Of a stretch of 64,000 nt of DNA, positions 1 to 9,139 are shown in pieces (the stretch's first letter is position 1; each line of letters starts with the position of its first letter). The notes under the pieces were generated by a model that saw nothing but the letters and a program-made list of their open reading frames with translations, ran no database searches and had not been told where the DNA came from. Origin of the DNA: G958295935 sp965224235. Lineage in GTDB: Bacteria > Chloroflexota > Dehalococcoidia > Lucifugimonadales > Lucifugimonadaceae. The stretch covers positions 1,364,001 through 1,428,000 of the forward strand of contig CBDCYP010000002.1 in the NCBI GenBank assembly GCA_965224235.1, in the 5' to 3' direction. Both the position numbers and the translations under genes were made by a program.

Positions 1-434
1 ACGCCCTCGACTACGTACATCGCGCAACAGATATCGGCGAACGTCCCAGCGCTGGCGAGTCCGACAAGATAGTTCGAAAACCCGTCGGTGGTGGGCAACG
101 GTCTTGCGTTCCTGAATTCATGGTCCGGTACCTGCATAACGTCAAATGCGCCCAGGAACAGGGAATCCTCGGCGCCCAGGAGCATCGACAAGAATTCACC
201 GAACGGTCGGGCCGCATTCAGGTCGGGCGCCTTTGCAACTGCCAACCCAGCTACTTTGGCCAGTTGGTTGACAAAAACATAGTCCTGTACGAAGTATCGC
301 CGGAACTTGAATTTGGGCAGCGAACCCTGTCCCAACTCCGTGATGAACGGATGGTCCGTCGCCTGGGCCCAAAGGCGACCTGAATTCGTTCTGAGTTGAT
401 CAACAAATGCCACGGGTTGCCGGCTCCTCCGCAT
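1..434 (-). CDS. tenA: TenA/thiaminase-2 family protein (partial, cut by window edge)
   Basis: The minus-strand frame runs off the left edge, leaving about 144 N-terminal residues of a protein usually near 220. It reads like the start of the TenA/THI-4/PqqC helical family: a HPFITELGQGSLP block near residue 28, then FRRYFVQDYVFVNQLAK. TenA proteins hydrolyse aminopyrimidine thiamine-breakdown products or thiamine itself. The catalytic cysteine region and C-terminus lie mostly outside the window, so activity cannot be judged. The start is uncertain: ATG at 434, or GTG at 413 with a GGAGG 12 bases upstream. The neighbouring genes do not point to thiamine metabolism. Confidence 0.8.
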   Translation of the reverse strand, partial: MRRSRQPVAFVDQLRTNSGRLWAQATDHPFITELGQGSLPKFKFRRYFVQDYVFVNQLAKVAGLAVAKAPDLNAARPFGEFLSMLLGAEDSLFLGAFDVMQVPDHEFRNARPLPTTDGFSNYLVGLASAGTFADICCAMYVVEG

Positions 435-533
435 TCGGCCGTGATTCGCCGATAATCTACACGTCTAGAATACCGTCGCGGCCAACGGCGCGCAGGTACG
501 ATTCAGTTCCATCCGTATTGGAGTAGCTCACGA

Positions 534-1256
534 ATGACGAACGAATTAAAGGGCATACGAGCGCTGGTCTTCGACGTGTTTGGCACCGTCGTCGATTGGC
601 GATCATCAGTGATCGCTGAGCTGGAAGACCTGGGGCGAACGAGAAATCTCACCCGTAATTGGGCTGAATTCGCGGACCTGTGGAGGAAGGGCTACGGGGA
701 TGGCACGCGTAGGGTCAACGACAGCAAGGACGGTTGGGTCGGTGTGGACGTCATTCATCGTCGAAAGTTGAACCAACTTCTCCAGCAATTCGACGTACCC
801 GAACTCCGGGAACATGAGAGCGATGGCCTCAATCGAATCTGGCACAGGTTGCAGCCCTGGCCGGATTCGGTCGAGGGGCTTACCAGGCTAAAGTCCCGCT
901 ACATTGTGTCGACGCTGTCGAACGGCGATGTCGGCCTACTCGTCAACATGGCGAAGTTTGGCGGGTTGCCCTGGGACTGCGTCCTGTCGTCGGAGTTGTT
1001 CGGCAGGTACAAGCCGGACCCGAAGGTCTACTCGGGCGCCGCCAAACTCCTCGGTCTACCGCCGGGCGAAGTAGGCATGGTGGCCGCGCACGGCCACGAT
1101 CTTTTCGGCGCCAAAACGGCAGGACTGCGAACAATATTCGTTCCCCGTCCCCATGAATACGGGCCTGACAAAGCCGGTAATCAACCTGAGTTGGTTGACG
1201 CATTCGACCTTGTCGCAGACGACTTCGTCGCGCTTGCGAAACAGCTTAACGCCTGA
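534..1256 (+). CDS. HAD-superfamily hydrolase, haloacid dehalogenase type II-like
   Basis: A 240-residue protein, the normal length for class II L-2-haloacid dehalogenases. The nucleophile aspartate is D14 in FDVFGT. Motif II is STLSNGD (S129, N130), the lysine K160 lies in RYKPDPKVY, and the acidic motif is AAHGHDLFGAK (D189). True dehalogenases carry SSN rather than AAH at the last motif, so the substrate could be a haloacid or a phosphorylated metabolite. The start has a GGAG about 10 bases upstream. It is followed by an SMP-30-type lactonase and a bicupin on the same strand, a small catabolic run, although gaps of 69 and 280 bp make a tight operon doubtful. Confidence 0.85.
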   Translation: MTNELKGIRALVFDVFGTVVDWRSSVIAELEDLGRTRNLTRNWAEFADLWRKGYGDGTRRVNDSKDGWVGVDVIHRRKLNQLLQQFDVPELREHESDGLNRIWHRLQPWPDSVEGLTRLKSRYIVSTLSNGDVGLLVNMAKFGGLPWDCVLSSELFGRYKPDPKVYSGAAKLLGLPPGEVGMVAAHGHDLFGAKTAGLRTIFVPRPHEYGPDKAGNQPELVDAFDLVADDFVALAKQLNA

Positions 1257-1325
1257 TGTTGCCGGATCGGCAGCCGGGCCGGATAGCGCCCCGGTCCGAC
1301 CGGCCAGATACTGGAGGATCAACCA

Positions 1326-2204
1326 ATGCCTGACTCGTGGCAATTCGAGGTTCTGATGCCCCCAATGGGGGTCGTAGCCGAGGGGCCCGCGTGGGACGGC
1401 CGATACGTGCTCTTCAGCGCCATTCAGACGAATCTGATTCTGAGGTACGACACCCAAACCGAGTCGATAGACGTATGGCGAACCGGGACCCACGGGGCGA
1501 ACGGCCTGAACTTCGACAAAAACGGCAGCTTGTTCGCCTGTGAAAGCCAGGGGCGACGCATCGCCAGGTATGTGGATGGGATGCCGACCGAGACAGTCGT
1601 CGACAAACTGGCTGGACGGCGCATTAACGGACCGAATGACCTGGCCATCGATCCGACCGGCCGTATCTACTTCAGTGACAGGGTCGAAAACTGGTCGCCG
1701 GAAACAGGCATCGACCACTCGTCGATCTTGTCGGCTGACCCACAGGAAGACGGCACATACGATTGCGTTCGTCGCACGTTCGACACCACCATGCCTAACG
1801 GGCTGCTTTTCTCGAAGGACTATCGCACCCTGTACGTTGCGCAGAGCGATTTCCGGGCGTCGGAATCGCGCCAGTTACGAGCTTATCCAGTCGACGAGGA
1901 CGGATCTTTGGGCGAGTATGAACTACTGCACGATTTTGGCCCTCATCGCGGCATCGACGGCATGACCCTGACCAGCGACGGGCTGATCGCGGCCTGCGCC
2001 GGCTGGGAAATTTCCGGACCGGGACCGATGATCACCGTGTTCGATCCAAGAGGGCGAATCGTCGAGACGCATCCGGTCCCTGCAGAACGCCCTGCAAATT
2101 GTACTTTTGCAGGGTCGGATCTTTATGTGGCTACCCTTGACGGCCGGCTTTTGAGGGCGAAAGATACCGGCCATGAGGGATTCTTGCAGTGGCCCGCGAA
2201 TTGA
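1326..2204 (+). CDS. SMP-30/gluconolactonase family protein
   Basis: A 292-residue six-bladed beta-propeller of the SMP-30/gluconolaconase/LRE family, which hydrolyses sugar lactones using a divalent metal. Visible family marks are AEGPAW with the metal-ligand glutamate E19, the GANGLNFD segment, INGPNDLAIDPTGRIYFSD around residues 100-118, and a later GIDGMTLTSDG. No signal peptide is visible, so it is probably cytoplasmic. The ATG has a clear GGAGG eight bases upstream. The substrate is not determined by the sequence. Sugar-acid genes near 53-57 kb make an aldonolactone plausible, but that is inference. Confidence 0.88.
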   Translation: MPDSWQFEVLMPPMGVVAEGPAWDGRYVLFSAIQTNLILRYDTQTESIDVWRTGTHGANGLNFDKNGSLFACESQGRRIARYVDGMPTETVVDKLAGRRINGPNDLAIDPTGRIYFSDRVENWSPETGIDHSSILSADPQEDGTYDCVRRTFDTTMPNGLLFSKDYRTLYVAQSDFRASESRQLRAYPVDEDGSLGEYELLHDFGPHRGIDGMTLTSDGLIAACAGWEISGPGPMITVFDPRGRIVETHPVPAERPANCTFAGSDLYVATLDGRLLRAKDTGHEGFLQWPAN

Positions 2205-2484
2205 AAATACACACTACAGGATATGGGTTGAAACATGAGTGAGTGGAATAGCTTCACTCAGGCGACGTTCGACACTGTCCGGGCCAGTGGACCCTTGCGG
2301 AATGCAACCGCTGGTAGAATCCAGCGGCTACACGAATAGCGACCGCGTCGAATTGCAGATTGCCAACGGCGCGCGACCGAACCTCCGGCGTTATCGAGTG
2401 GCGCTGGGCTGGCCCCAATTGGCGGCCCAAGGTAAATGCGGCGGCGGCAGGGCGCCGATACAAGCAAGTCATGGAGAAGACACA

Positions 2485-3267
2485 ATGATCCCGTCACTTC
2501 CTGGAGAAGGCAGAGTCCCGTACCTCCCACCTCCCCCGCGCGTGCCCACCTACAGCGGCAGGCTAGTCGTCGCCAGGGAAGAAGGGATCGTTGAGCAGAC
2601 CTCGTACGGTCAATTCATCCGTCTGTTGTGCGAAGAGACTACCGGGGACGAACGGTTTACCGTTGGCGAACGTATCTACAATCCGGGAGCAGAGACCGAG
2701 CCCACGGTCACAGACTCAGAGGCCGTACACATACTTGAAGGTCACGGCACTTTGCGGGTCTGGCTCGATTGGGTTTCCGGTCGGGCCATGGAAGTCCCCC
2801 TTTGTCCCGGCCTGGAGGTGGTCATTACGGAGCAGACCCGTCATCAGTGGGTTAATACAGGCGCCGAACCGATGGTGGCCGTCGTGACCATTTCCCACGA
2901 GCCGTTCCCCGCGTATCCACACCACTACCCCGCTATTTTCGAGCCGGGCAAGGGCAACCAGATCCACCAGCACGACAATCGCGTGGAGGCCTTTTACGTG
3001 ATATCGGGGCCAGGCTCCATGGTTATCGCCGACCCGAAAAACGAAAGTACGAGTGAACTCGTGATCCCTCCCCGGGGCGTCGGTTACAAACCGTCACACG
3101 TATACCACCGGCAGTTCAACCACAAACCTGACGGCGATGTGGCGTGCTACTGGATTCATAGCATGGTCGTATTTACGCATCGCGGAAGCAGGATGCCCCA
3201 GCTCCATGTTCGCCAGCACGGTATGGATGGCAAGACGCCGATATGGGAAAGCGGCGCGCACCTGTAG
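2485..3267 (+). CDS. Two-domain cupin protein
   Basis: A 260-residue bicupin. The start is placed at the ATG at 2485, with GGAGA 7 bases upstream, because the 82 in-frame residues before it show no conserved character. The N-terminal cupin (about 65-135) has EAVHILEGHGTLRV and TRHQW. The C-terminal cupin (about 155-230) has the fuller metal set H161, H163, E168 and H208 (IHQHDNRVEAFYVISG, then VYHR). Only the second barrel seems able to hold a metal in the classic way. Bicupins include ring-cleaving dioxygenases and sugar isomerases; nothing here decides between them. Confidence 0.82.
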   Translation: MIPSLPGEGRVPYLPPPPRVPTYSGRLVVAREEGIVEQTSYGQFIRLLCEETTGDERFTVGERIYNPGAETEPTVTDSEAVHILEGHGTLRVWLDWVSGRAMEVPLCPGLEVVITEQTRHQWVNTGAEPMVAVVTISHEPFPAYPHHYPAIFEPGKGNQIHQHDNRVEAFYVISGPGSMVIADPKNESTSELVIPPRGVGYKPSHVYHRQFNHKPDGDVACYWIHSMVVFTHRGSRMPQLHVRQHGMDGKTPIWESGAHL

Positions 3268-3626
3268 ACAGGAGCTTTTTCGCCGAGCAGCCCCGGGCTT
3301 GTTCACATCAGAATATGCGCGTTCCCACCCCCTCGCCTGTCAGTTCGAAACGTACCCGCTCTACTGTCATTCCGAAACCGAGCGCAGCGCAGTCAGGAAC
3401 GTCAAGTCCTTGTCCGATAGTCAGGCTGTCAGGGAGCAACGCGGCTCAACGCAAGGCTTTGTCACTTGAATGGCGCCGCGTATCCTAAGCTCCCGCCCGG
3501 ATTCCTCACTGCGTTTGAAATGACATGTTGGGCGGCTCGGGCCCGCGGTTTTGGTCTTGGGCGGCCTGGTTGCATGGCTTTAGCGTTAATATGCCCTATC
3601 CCGCTCAATCAACGGACACGCCGGGG
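3268..3626. other. Intergenic gap with a palindromic dispersed element
   Basis: No convincing gene is present between the bicupin and the amidohydrolase, which converge here. The stretch holds an inverted-repeat element (3365-3525) described separately. The rest has no recognisable coding pattern. Confidence 0.6.
3365..3525. repeat. MITE/REP-like element with TGTCATT ends
   Basis: The left end reads TGTCATTCCGAA. The right end, read on the other strand, is TGTCATTTCAAA, so 10 of 12 bases match in inverted orientation about 160 bp apart. Inside are GAGCGCAGCGCAGTCAGGAA and a reversed GATTCCTCACTGCG. The same vocabulary (GTCATTCTGAGCGAAG..GAAGAATC) recurs at 23599-23625, and a diverged form at about 12390-12432. 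This looks like a family of small palindromic intergenic repeats. No coding capacity is visible. Confidence 0.5.
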
Positions 3627-4607
3627 TCAGGTCAATCCGAGCAGTCGGCGGGCATTCCCCCCAAATATTGCCACCATCTGATCCTGGCTCAGGCCCAACT
3701 CCCGGCAGTCGCGAATCTGGTCTTCGTAGTAGCGGACGGAAAACCCGCGCGGAAACCAGCTCGAGTCGCTGCCATAGACGACGCGTTCGGCTCCGGCTGT
3801 CTCCACGTACTTGCGTATCAGGATCTTGGTGCTCAGTTCTTCCGGCATCCAGCGCATCCATTGATTGGAACCTGAGGTGTCGACGTGCACGTTTCCGCAG
3901 GACCACATGAGATGCAGGAGTTCCCTCACGTACCCGCAGCCAAGGTGGGGGATGACGAACGGGATCGCGGCGAAGTCACGCGCCACGTTATGGAGCATCA
4001 GCGGGCTCATGTTGACGTGGTGCGCCACGCCGCCGCCGCCGCCAAGGATGCCAAAGTGGACGAGAATCGGAATGCCCAATTCTTGTGCCGCTTCCCAGGT
4101 TGGATAACCGGAGGGATCATCTATGGGCCTGTCGAGGGCCGGGGCGATCAGCTTGTAACCCTTCAAACCCTTTTCCTTAACGGCCCTGCGCAACTCTTCA
4201 GCAGCGTCGTCCGCGAAGGGATTGTGGTGTGCGAACCCAATGAACTTGTCGGGGTACCAACTTACGATCTCGGCAAGTTTGTCGTTCCCGCCACCGGTCA
4301 CAAAGACGGCGCGCTCCAGGCCGTATTTGTCGATCTCATCCGCCCATCGGTCGGCCTGTTCCCGTTCGGTGCGCTCCTCTGTCTCGGGCGCCTCGAAACT
4401 GTGGGCCAGCCGCCACTCGGCCCGCAATGAAACTGCGTAGTCCCTGACCGCCTTCTGCGACTGTTCAGACGATTCGTAAGTCCCGCCGCCGGGTATTGCA
4501 GATTCGGGTCTGCCCCGGCTGCCCCGGCCGCCACCCATACCGCCCCAGTCTGTTGCGACTGGGAAGTGGCAGTGAAAATCGATGACTTTGAAACCCTGAT
4601 CGACCAT
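3627..4607 (-). CDS. Amidohydrolase-2 family metal-dependent hydrolase
   Basis: A 326-residue TIM-barrel hydrolase of the amidohydrolase-2 (ACMSD-like) family. Metal-binding marks are IDFHCHFP (H12 and H14), ILVHFGILGGG, VIPHLGCGYVRE and a C-terminal YGSDSSWFPRG, where the aspartate is the usual last ligand. I chose the ATG at 4607 over an in-frame GTG at 4619 because GGAGG lies five bases upstream. Family members decarboxylate or hydrolyse cyclic acids; the substrate here is unknown. It stands alone, convergent with the bicupin. Confidence 0.88.
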   Translation of the reverse strand: MVDQGFKVIDFHCHFPVATDWGGMGGGRGSRGRPESAIPGGGTYESSEQSQKAVRDYAVSLRAEWRLAHSFEAPETEERTEREQADRWADEIDKYGLERAVFVTGGGNDKLAEIVSWYPDKFIGFAHHNPFADDAAEELRRAVKEKGLKGYKLIAPALDRPIDDPSGYPTWEAAQELGIPILVHFGILGGGGGVAHHVNMSPLMLHNVARDFAAIPFVIPHLGCGYVRELLHLMWSCGNVHVDTSGSNQWMRWMPEELSTKILIRKYVETAGAERVVYGSDSSWFPRGFSVRYYEDQIRDCRELGLSQDQMVAIFGGNARRLLGLT

Positions 4608-4755
4608 TTGGTCCTCCACTGACTGCTTGCTTGAAAGCGCCGTCGAAGTTTACCAGCGGGCCGGGCCGGAATCAGCGATCCGCCGACCACACGCAAAAGT
4701 TTGGCGGCGACGAGATTACGCGTCGGTCAGGGAGATTGCCCTTGGGAAACGGACA

Positions 4756-5118
4756 TCATGGGATTTTGTATGGCTCAAGGGCCAGGGATTCAGCGACGTG
4801 AACTCGTAGGCTGTCGATGGGCGGGTCACCAATTGCCCGTACCTTGATGTGCCTCAGGTTTTTGCCTGTGCCCTCGACGAGTCCATCCGCATTGGTCAAC
4901 TTTGCTCCGTTGTAAAAACCGAGGTGCATGTAGTTCCGCTGGTCGCCGATATAGATCCTCAATCCGCCGTCTTTGCCAAACGCCGGATTGCCCCAGTTCA
5001 GCGATTCACCCAAGCCCCATTCAGCTTCCACAACAAGGGACCTCAACACGCACGCCAAATCGACGTGGTTCTCGCGGATACCTGCCAACCATCTCTCGAA
5101 ATGCTCAGGCGCCGTCAT
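4756..5118 (-). CDS. DUF1801 (YdhG-like) small protein
   Basis: A 120-residue protein that resembles DUF1801/YdhG-like proteins: ESLNWGNPAFGKDGGLRIYI in the middle, then MHLGFYNGAKL and GTGKNLRHIKVR. The start is taken at the ATG at 5118 preceded by AGAGGT, because the in-frame upstream extension overlaps the neighbouring gene and has no family character. Family members are small soluble proteins of unknown biochemical role, often encoded near other stress or housekeeping genes. It begins 19 bp after the stop of the 261-residue gene upstream, so the two are probably co-transcribed. Confidence 0.75.
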   Translation of the reverse strand: MTAPEHFERWLAGIRENHVDLACVLRSLVVEAEWGLGESLNWGNPAFGKDGGLRIYIGDQRNYMHLGFYNGAKLTNADGLVEGTGKNLRHIKVRAIGDPPIDSLRVHVAESLALEPYKIP

Positions 5119-5137
5119 GGTCGTTACCTCTGATCCG

Positions 5138-5923
5138 TCAGTCTGCCAGACGGCGCATACGCGTGCGTCGTCCGTCTGCCTGCCGCATTCGTTCAAGTTG
5201 CGCCAGGCCTTTCCTCGTGTCGCTGGCGACGCGCGCGGGGTCTGCCCGCCCCATCCGTTTTTTGAACAGCCAATACATGAAACCATCCATGACGTTGAGC
5301 GACGCTTTCTTTCCGAGGGCGGTGGCCTCCCCTGCCTGGTCGGCCTCTTTGGACGTAATGAAGTCGTACCACAAGATTTTTTGCGAGGATCCATAAAGCT
5401 GCAGGTATGCATCGTCACGGGTTTCCTGATTCGGCGCCCTGCCGCCCGCCACCCGTCCCTTGGCGATCTCTTCGCCCACTGCCGTCAAGAGGGCCTGTTC
5501 AACCGTTACACCGTAGAAATAACTGAGGTGCGCCCTGTGTTTTTCCACTCCGAGGATGCGCGTGAATTCCGTCTCTTCCAATCCACCGAATGGAACTGGG
5601 CTGCTAATCCACGATCCCCACTCGTGTTCAGGAATCGACTTGGGGAGGTGAGGTTTGATCCGCTGTGCGAGGAGTTTCCAGTCAAAAGCCTCGCCAGAGA
5701 GCAGATAGTCGTACTGCTCTCCGTCGACAACCTCACTCGCAACGGGCCATCGGCCTATCCCCTCCAAAACGGCGGCGCGCCAGTCGATCGACGGTCGGTA
5801 CAACGCGTTTTGCAGCCAGTCAATGACCTCGTCTACGCTAACCGCGGTGTCAGGACCGGGCGGGTCGTCGCCCGCGTCCGTGGGCAGATCGGCCTTGTCT
5901 ACCGCGTATCGGGGTTCAACCAT
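5138..5923 (-). CDS. Hypothetical protein, 261 aa
   Basis: I do not recognise this protein. It is soluble-looking, with an acidic N-terminus rich in Asp and Pro (about 1-30), then EVIDWLQNALYRPSIDWRAA, a Trp/Pro-rich middle (EHEWGSWISSPVPFGG near 105) and a basic arginine-rich C-terminus. There is no signal peptide or membrane segment. Continuous codon structure over 786 bases and the close downstream DUF1801 gene support it as real. Function is unknown. Confidence 0.65.
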   Translation of the reverse strand: MVEPRYAVDKADLPTDAGDDPPGPDTAVSVDEVIDWLQNALYRPSIDWRAAVLEGIGRWPVASEVVDGEQYDYLLSGEAFDWKLLAQRIKPHLPKSIPEHEWGSWISSPVPFGGLEETEFTRILGVEKHRAHLSYFYGVTVEQALLTAVGEEIAKGRVAGGRAPNQETRDDAYLQLYGSSQKILWYDFITSKEADQAGEATALGKKASLNVMDGFMYWLFKKRMGRADPARVASDTRKGLAQLERMRQADGRRTRMRRLAD

Positions 5924-6274
5924 GTCTTTCAGCCATCTCGTGCCATTCGTTCCTGTAGGCGCACATGGAAAAGACTACACCCTCCGGAGTAGCCTGACTG
6001 ACGTGTGCGTACCCCAAGCGGGCGCTAGACGGCGCACGTTCGATCTCCATTACCGTTCAAACAGACGGGATTGAAACCCGTCGGGAAACCCTACGTGAAC
6101 GTCGACACAGGGTACGTAAGGGCCAGTCCCGAGAGGGTTGGCGGCGCGCGGTCCTGATTTACGTCGCCAGTTCAGGGCACATTGCCCCGTCGGTGTGAGT
6201 ATCTGCCGCTGAAGGCAACCGCGGCGCGTGGTGCGGTTGCGGTCGAGTGGGATCTTCGATTAATTCGGAATCGG
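5924..6274. other. Intergenic region, nothing assignable
   Basis: This 351-bp stretch lies between the start of the hypothetical gene and the end of secA, both on the minus strand. It must hold the promoter of the hypothetical gene, but no clear -35/-10 pair, terminator hairpin with a U-tract, or small gene stands out. Confidence 0.5.
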
Positions 6275-8986
6275 TCAGCCGCGGCCGTGGCAACGCTTGT
6301 ATTTTTGGCCGGAACCACATGGGCAACGCTGATTACGGCCTATCTTATTCTTGCCCGATCCGGCGGTTGCGCCGTGCCCCTGGTTGACCGCGGACATGAT
6401 CGACTTTTCGCCGGCTACCCGGCCGTTCCTGGCTTGGGGCGTCCGGGCGCGACCGCGACTCGGCGAGCTTTCCGGCCGGGCTGGGGGTTGGCCGAGGGCC
6501 ACTCGGAAAATGGTGCGGGCGATTTCCGTTTCGATTCGGGCGAGCAGCCCGGTGAACATTTCGTAAGACTGGCGTTTGTACTGGACGAGCGGATCGCGTT
6601 GGCCGGCCGCTTGCAGGCCGATTCCCTGCCGCATGTTGTCCATCGACGTCAGATGTTCGACCCACTGCGAGTCGATGGTCCGGAGCATGATGGCCCTTTC
6701 CAGGGTTCGCATCGTTTCCTGGCCAAACTCCTCCGTCCGTAAATCGTAGAGCGAGGTCGCTTCTGCACGAAGATGCGATTCGATTTCGTCGATCTCCATC
6801 GCAGCTATTTCGTCGGCATCTTCGAGTCGTTCAGGGATCGGAATGACGGTCTGAATGGCAGTTTGGAACCCTTCGATATCCCAGTTCGACACGTCCTCTT
6901 TCAGGTGGGCCGCCACGATGGCAGAGACCTCTTTTTCGACGTATTCGAGGATGGTGGGTCGCAATCCCTCACCTTTGAGGACCCTGACCCTGAGACTGTA
7001 GATAACGTCTCGATGCGTATTTATCACGTCGTCGTAGTCCACAAGGTGTTTTCGGATCTCGAAATGGTGGCCTTCGACCTTGTTCTGGGCACTTTCCACC
7101 GTCCGTGAGATCATCCGGTTTTCCAGGGGCATGTCCTCTTCCCAGCCGAAGAGATTCATAGCGCCGCGCATCCGGTCGCCTCCGAATCGCCGGATCAGGT
7201 CATCTTCGGTCGAAACCATAAACTGCGTGGCTCCGGGGTCCCCCTGGCGGCCCGAACGTCCGCGTAGCTGGTTGTCGATCCGGCGGGCTTCGTGGCGTTC
7301 GGTTCCCAGGACAAATAGGCCACCGTTGGCGAGTACCAGATGCTGATCCCGTTGCCAATCATCCCGCGGCACATCGATAGTGTCGGGGTTCCCGCCCAGA
7401 ATAATGTCTGTTCCGCGTCCGGCCATGTTTGTCGCGACTGTCACTGCGCCCGGCCTTCCTGCCTGGGCCACAATCGTCGCTTCCTTCTCGTGCTGCTTGG
7501 CGTTTAGCACTTGGTGGGGGACCTTTCGCTTGCGCAGCAGGTCCGAGAGATGTTCTGATTTTTCGATGCTCGTGGTGCCGACCAAAACAGGGCGTTGACC
7601 GCGATGGAGTTCTGCGATCTTTTCAGCCACCGCGTTCCATTTGGCATCTTCGGTCTTGAAGATAAGGTCGGGCATGTCGTCCCGGATCATCTCCTGGTTG
7701 GTTGGTATTTCCACCACCTCAAGCCCGTAGATCTTGAAGAGCTCCTCAGCTTCGGTGACGGCCGTACCGGTCATGCCGGACAGCTTGGTGTAAAGGCGAA
7801 AGTAGTTCTGGAGCGTGATAGTGGCGTATGTGACGGACTCCCTCCTGACCTGAACGTTTTCTTTGGCCTCGATCGCTTGGTGCAGGCCGTCTGAATAACG
7901 GCGGCCCTCCATCAATCTGCCGGTGAATTCGTCGACGATCAGCACTTCGTTGCCGCGGACGACGTACTCGCGGTCCCTCTGGTAAAGCGCATTTGCCCTG
8001 ACTGCGTTTTCGACGAAATGCGTAAGAGCGTCGTGCTGGGGGTCGTACAGGTTTTCGACGTTCAGCACGTTTTCGAGTCTGGTGATGCCCTCCGGCGTTA
8101 GCGATATCGACTTGAGCTTTTCGTCAACGCTGTAGTGGATTTCCTGTTCGAGACTCGTTGCCATTTGCGAAAACCGCCGATATTCCTGGCCTGACTCGCG
8201 GGCAGGGCCGGAGATGATAAGGGGGGTTCTGGCCTCATCGATCAGGATGTTGTCCACCTCGTCCACGATTGCGAAAGCGGGATCACCCTGAACCATCATG
8301 GAACCGTCATCAACCATGTTGTCTCTGAGGTAGTCGAATCCGAACTCGTTGTTCGTGCCGTAGGTGATGTCCGCCTCGTACGCCTCGCGTCTGGAGGCCT
8401 TGCGCATGTTCTCGCCGGCGACCGCTGCGAAACTCGTCGACCCTGAGACGTCTGTCTCATCGGCATCGCGTTGGCGCTCGGAGGCCTTTGGGTCGTACAC
8501 GAACGAGTTCTGGTTTTGGAGGCAACCGACGGACACGTCAAGCGCGTTGTAGACGGCGCCCATCCAGGACGCGTCCCGCTTTGCGAGGTAGTCGTTTACG
8601 GTGACAACGTGGACCCCGCGGCGCGTGAGGGAGTTTAGATAGGCGGGCAAGGTTGCCACCAGGGTCTTGCCCTCCCCTGTACGCATCTCGGCGACCTTGC
8701 CTTCGTGCAGGGCCACACCGCCAATCAGCTGGACATCGAAGTGGCGCATGCCGAGCGTGCGCCATGCAGCTTCCCGAACCGCCGCAAAAGCTTCGGGAAG
8801 GAGATCATCGAGTTTTTCGCCGTCTCTGATGCGCGATCTGAACTCATGCGTCATGTCGCGCAGTTCGATGTCGGACAGCGACGTGAACGTCGGTTCGAGG
8901 TCGTTGATCTGCTTCACGACCGGGCGGATCTTCTTGATCGCCTGTTCGTTGGAGTCGCCGATTAGTTTGTTAAGTAGACCTAACAT
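6275..8986 (-). CDS. secA: Protein translocase ATPase SecA
   Basis: A 903-residue SecA, the ATPase that pushes preproteins through SecYEG. Walker A is MRTGEGKTL (101-109). The DEAD-like motif is VDEVDNILIDEARTPL, and the second helicase domain has NMAGRGTDIILGGNPD and QLRGRSGRQGDPG. The end is a zinc-binding SEC-C tail, RCPCGSGQKYKRCHGRG. An insertion after NQNSFVYDP (about 165-200) is rich in charged residues. No strong Shine-Dalgarno precedes the ATG. It lies 153 bp downstream of prs on the same strand. Confidence 0.97.
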   Translation of the reverse strand: MLGLLNKLIGDSNEQAIKKIRPVVKQINDLEPTFTSLSDIELRDMTHEFRSRIRDGEKLDDLLPEAFAAVREAAWRTLGMRHFDVQLIGGVALHEGKVAEMRTGEGKTLVATLPAYLNSLTRRGVHVVTVNDYLAKRDASWMGAVYNALDVSVGCLQNQNSFVYDPKASERQRDADETDVSGSTSFAAVAGENMRKASRREAYEADITYGTNNEFGFDYLRDNMVDDGSMMVQGDPAFAIVDEVDNILIDEARTPLIISGPARESGQEYRRFSQMATSLEQEIHYSVDEKLKSISLTPEGITRLENVLNVENLYDPQHDALTHFVENAVRANALYQRDREYVVRGNEVLIVDEFTGRLMEGRRYSDGLHQAIEAKENVQVRRESVTYATITLQNYFRLYTKLSGMTGTAVTEAEELFKIYGLEVVEIPTNQEMIRDDMPDLIFKTEDAKWNAVAEKIAELHRGQRPVLVGTTSIEKSEHLSDLLRKRKVPHQVLNAKQHEKEATIVAQAGRPGAVTVATNMAGRGTDIILGGNPDTIDVPRDDWQRDQHLVLANGGLFVLGTERHEARRIDNQLRGRSGRQGDPGATQFMVSTEDDLIRRFGGDRMRGAMNLFGWEEDMPLENRMISRTVESAQNKVEGHHFEIRKHLVDYDDVINTHRDVIYSLRVRVLKGEGLRPTILEYVEKEVSAIVAAHLKEDVSNWDIEGFQTAIQTVIPIPERLEDADEIAAMEIDEIESHLRAEATSLYDLRTEEFGQETMRTLERAIMLRTIDSQWVEHLTSMDNMRQGIGLQAAGQRDPLVQYKRQSYEMFTGLLARIETEIARTIFRVALGQPPARPESSPSRGRARTPQARNGRVAGEKSIMSAVNQGHGATAGSGKNKIGRNQRCPCGSGQKYKRCHGRG

Positions 8987-9139
8987 GTGTTCAGGATACG
9001 TCAGACTTCGGGCCCGAACGAGGTAGCGGGGCCGGCCGGTGGTGATTGGCGGGTCCCTGTGTTCTCAGTTTCAGGCGGCGTTTTCCGTTGTGCCCGGCTG
9101 TGGGTTGTCGCCGCGGACTGCCGGAGCTGTCAATCTATT

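Noticed and set aside
1056..1718. A 220-codon minus-strand frame over the HAD and SMP-30 genes
   Set aside because: Both plus-strand genes under it carry complete, recognisable motifs; the antisense frame is a shadow.
2239..2258. GAGTGGAA/TTCACTC hairpin after the SMP-30 gene as a terminator
   Set aside because: The stem is short with a bulge, and no U-tract follows on the plus strand.
2239..2484. An N-terminal extension of the bicupin
   Set aside because: The 82 extra residues are Arg/Ser-rich with no conservation pattern, and a good ribosome site precedes the ATG at 2485.
4973..5992. A 339-codon plus-strand frame
   Set aside because: It overlaps the DUF1801 and 261-residue genes on the other strand, which have better coding evidence and close spacing.
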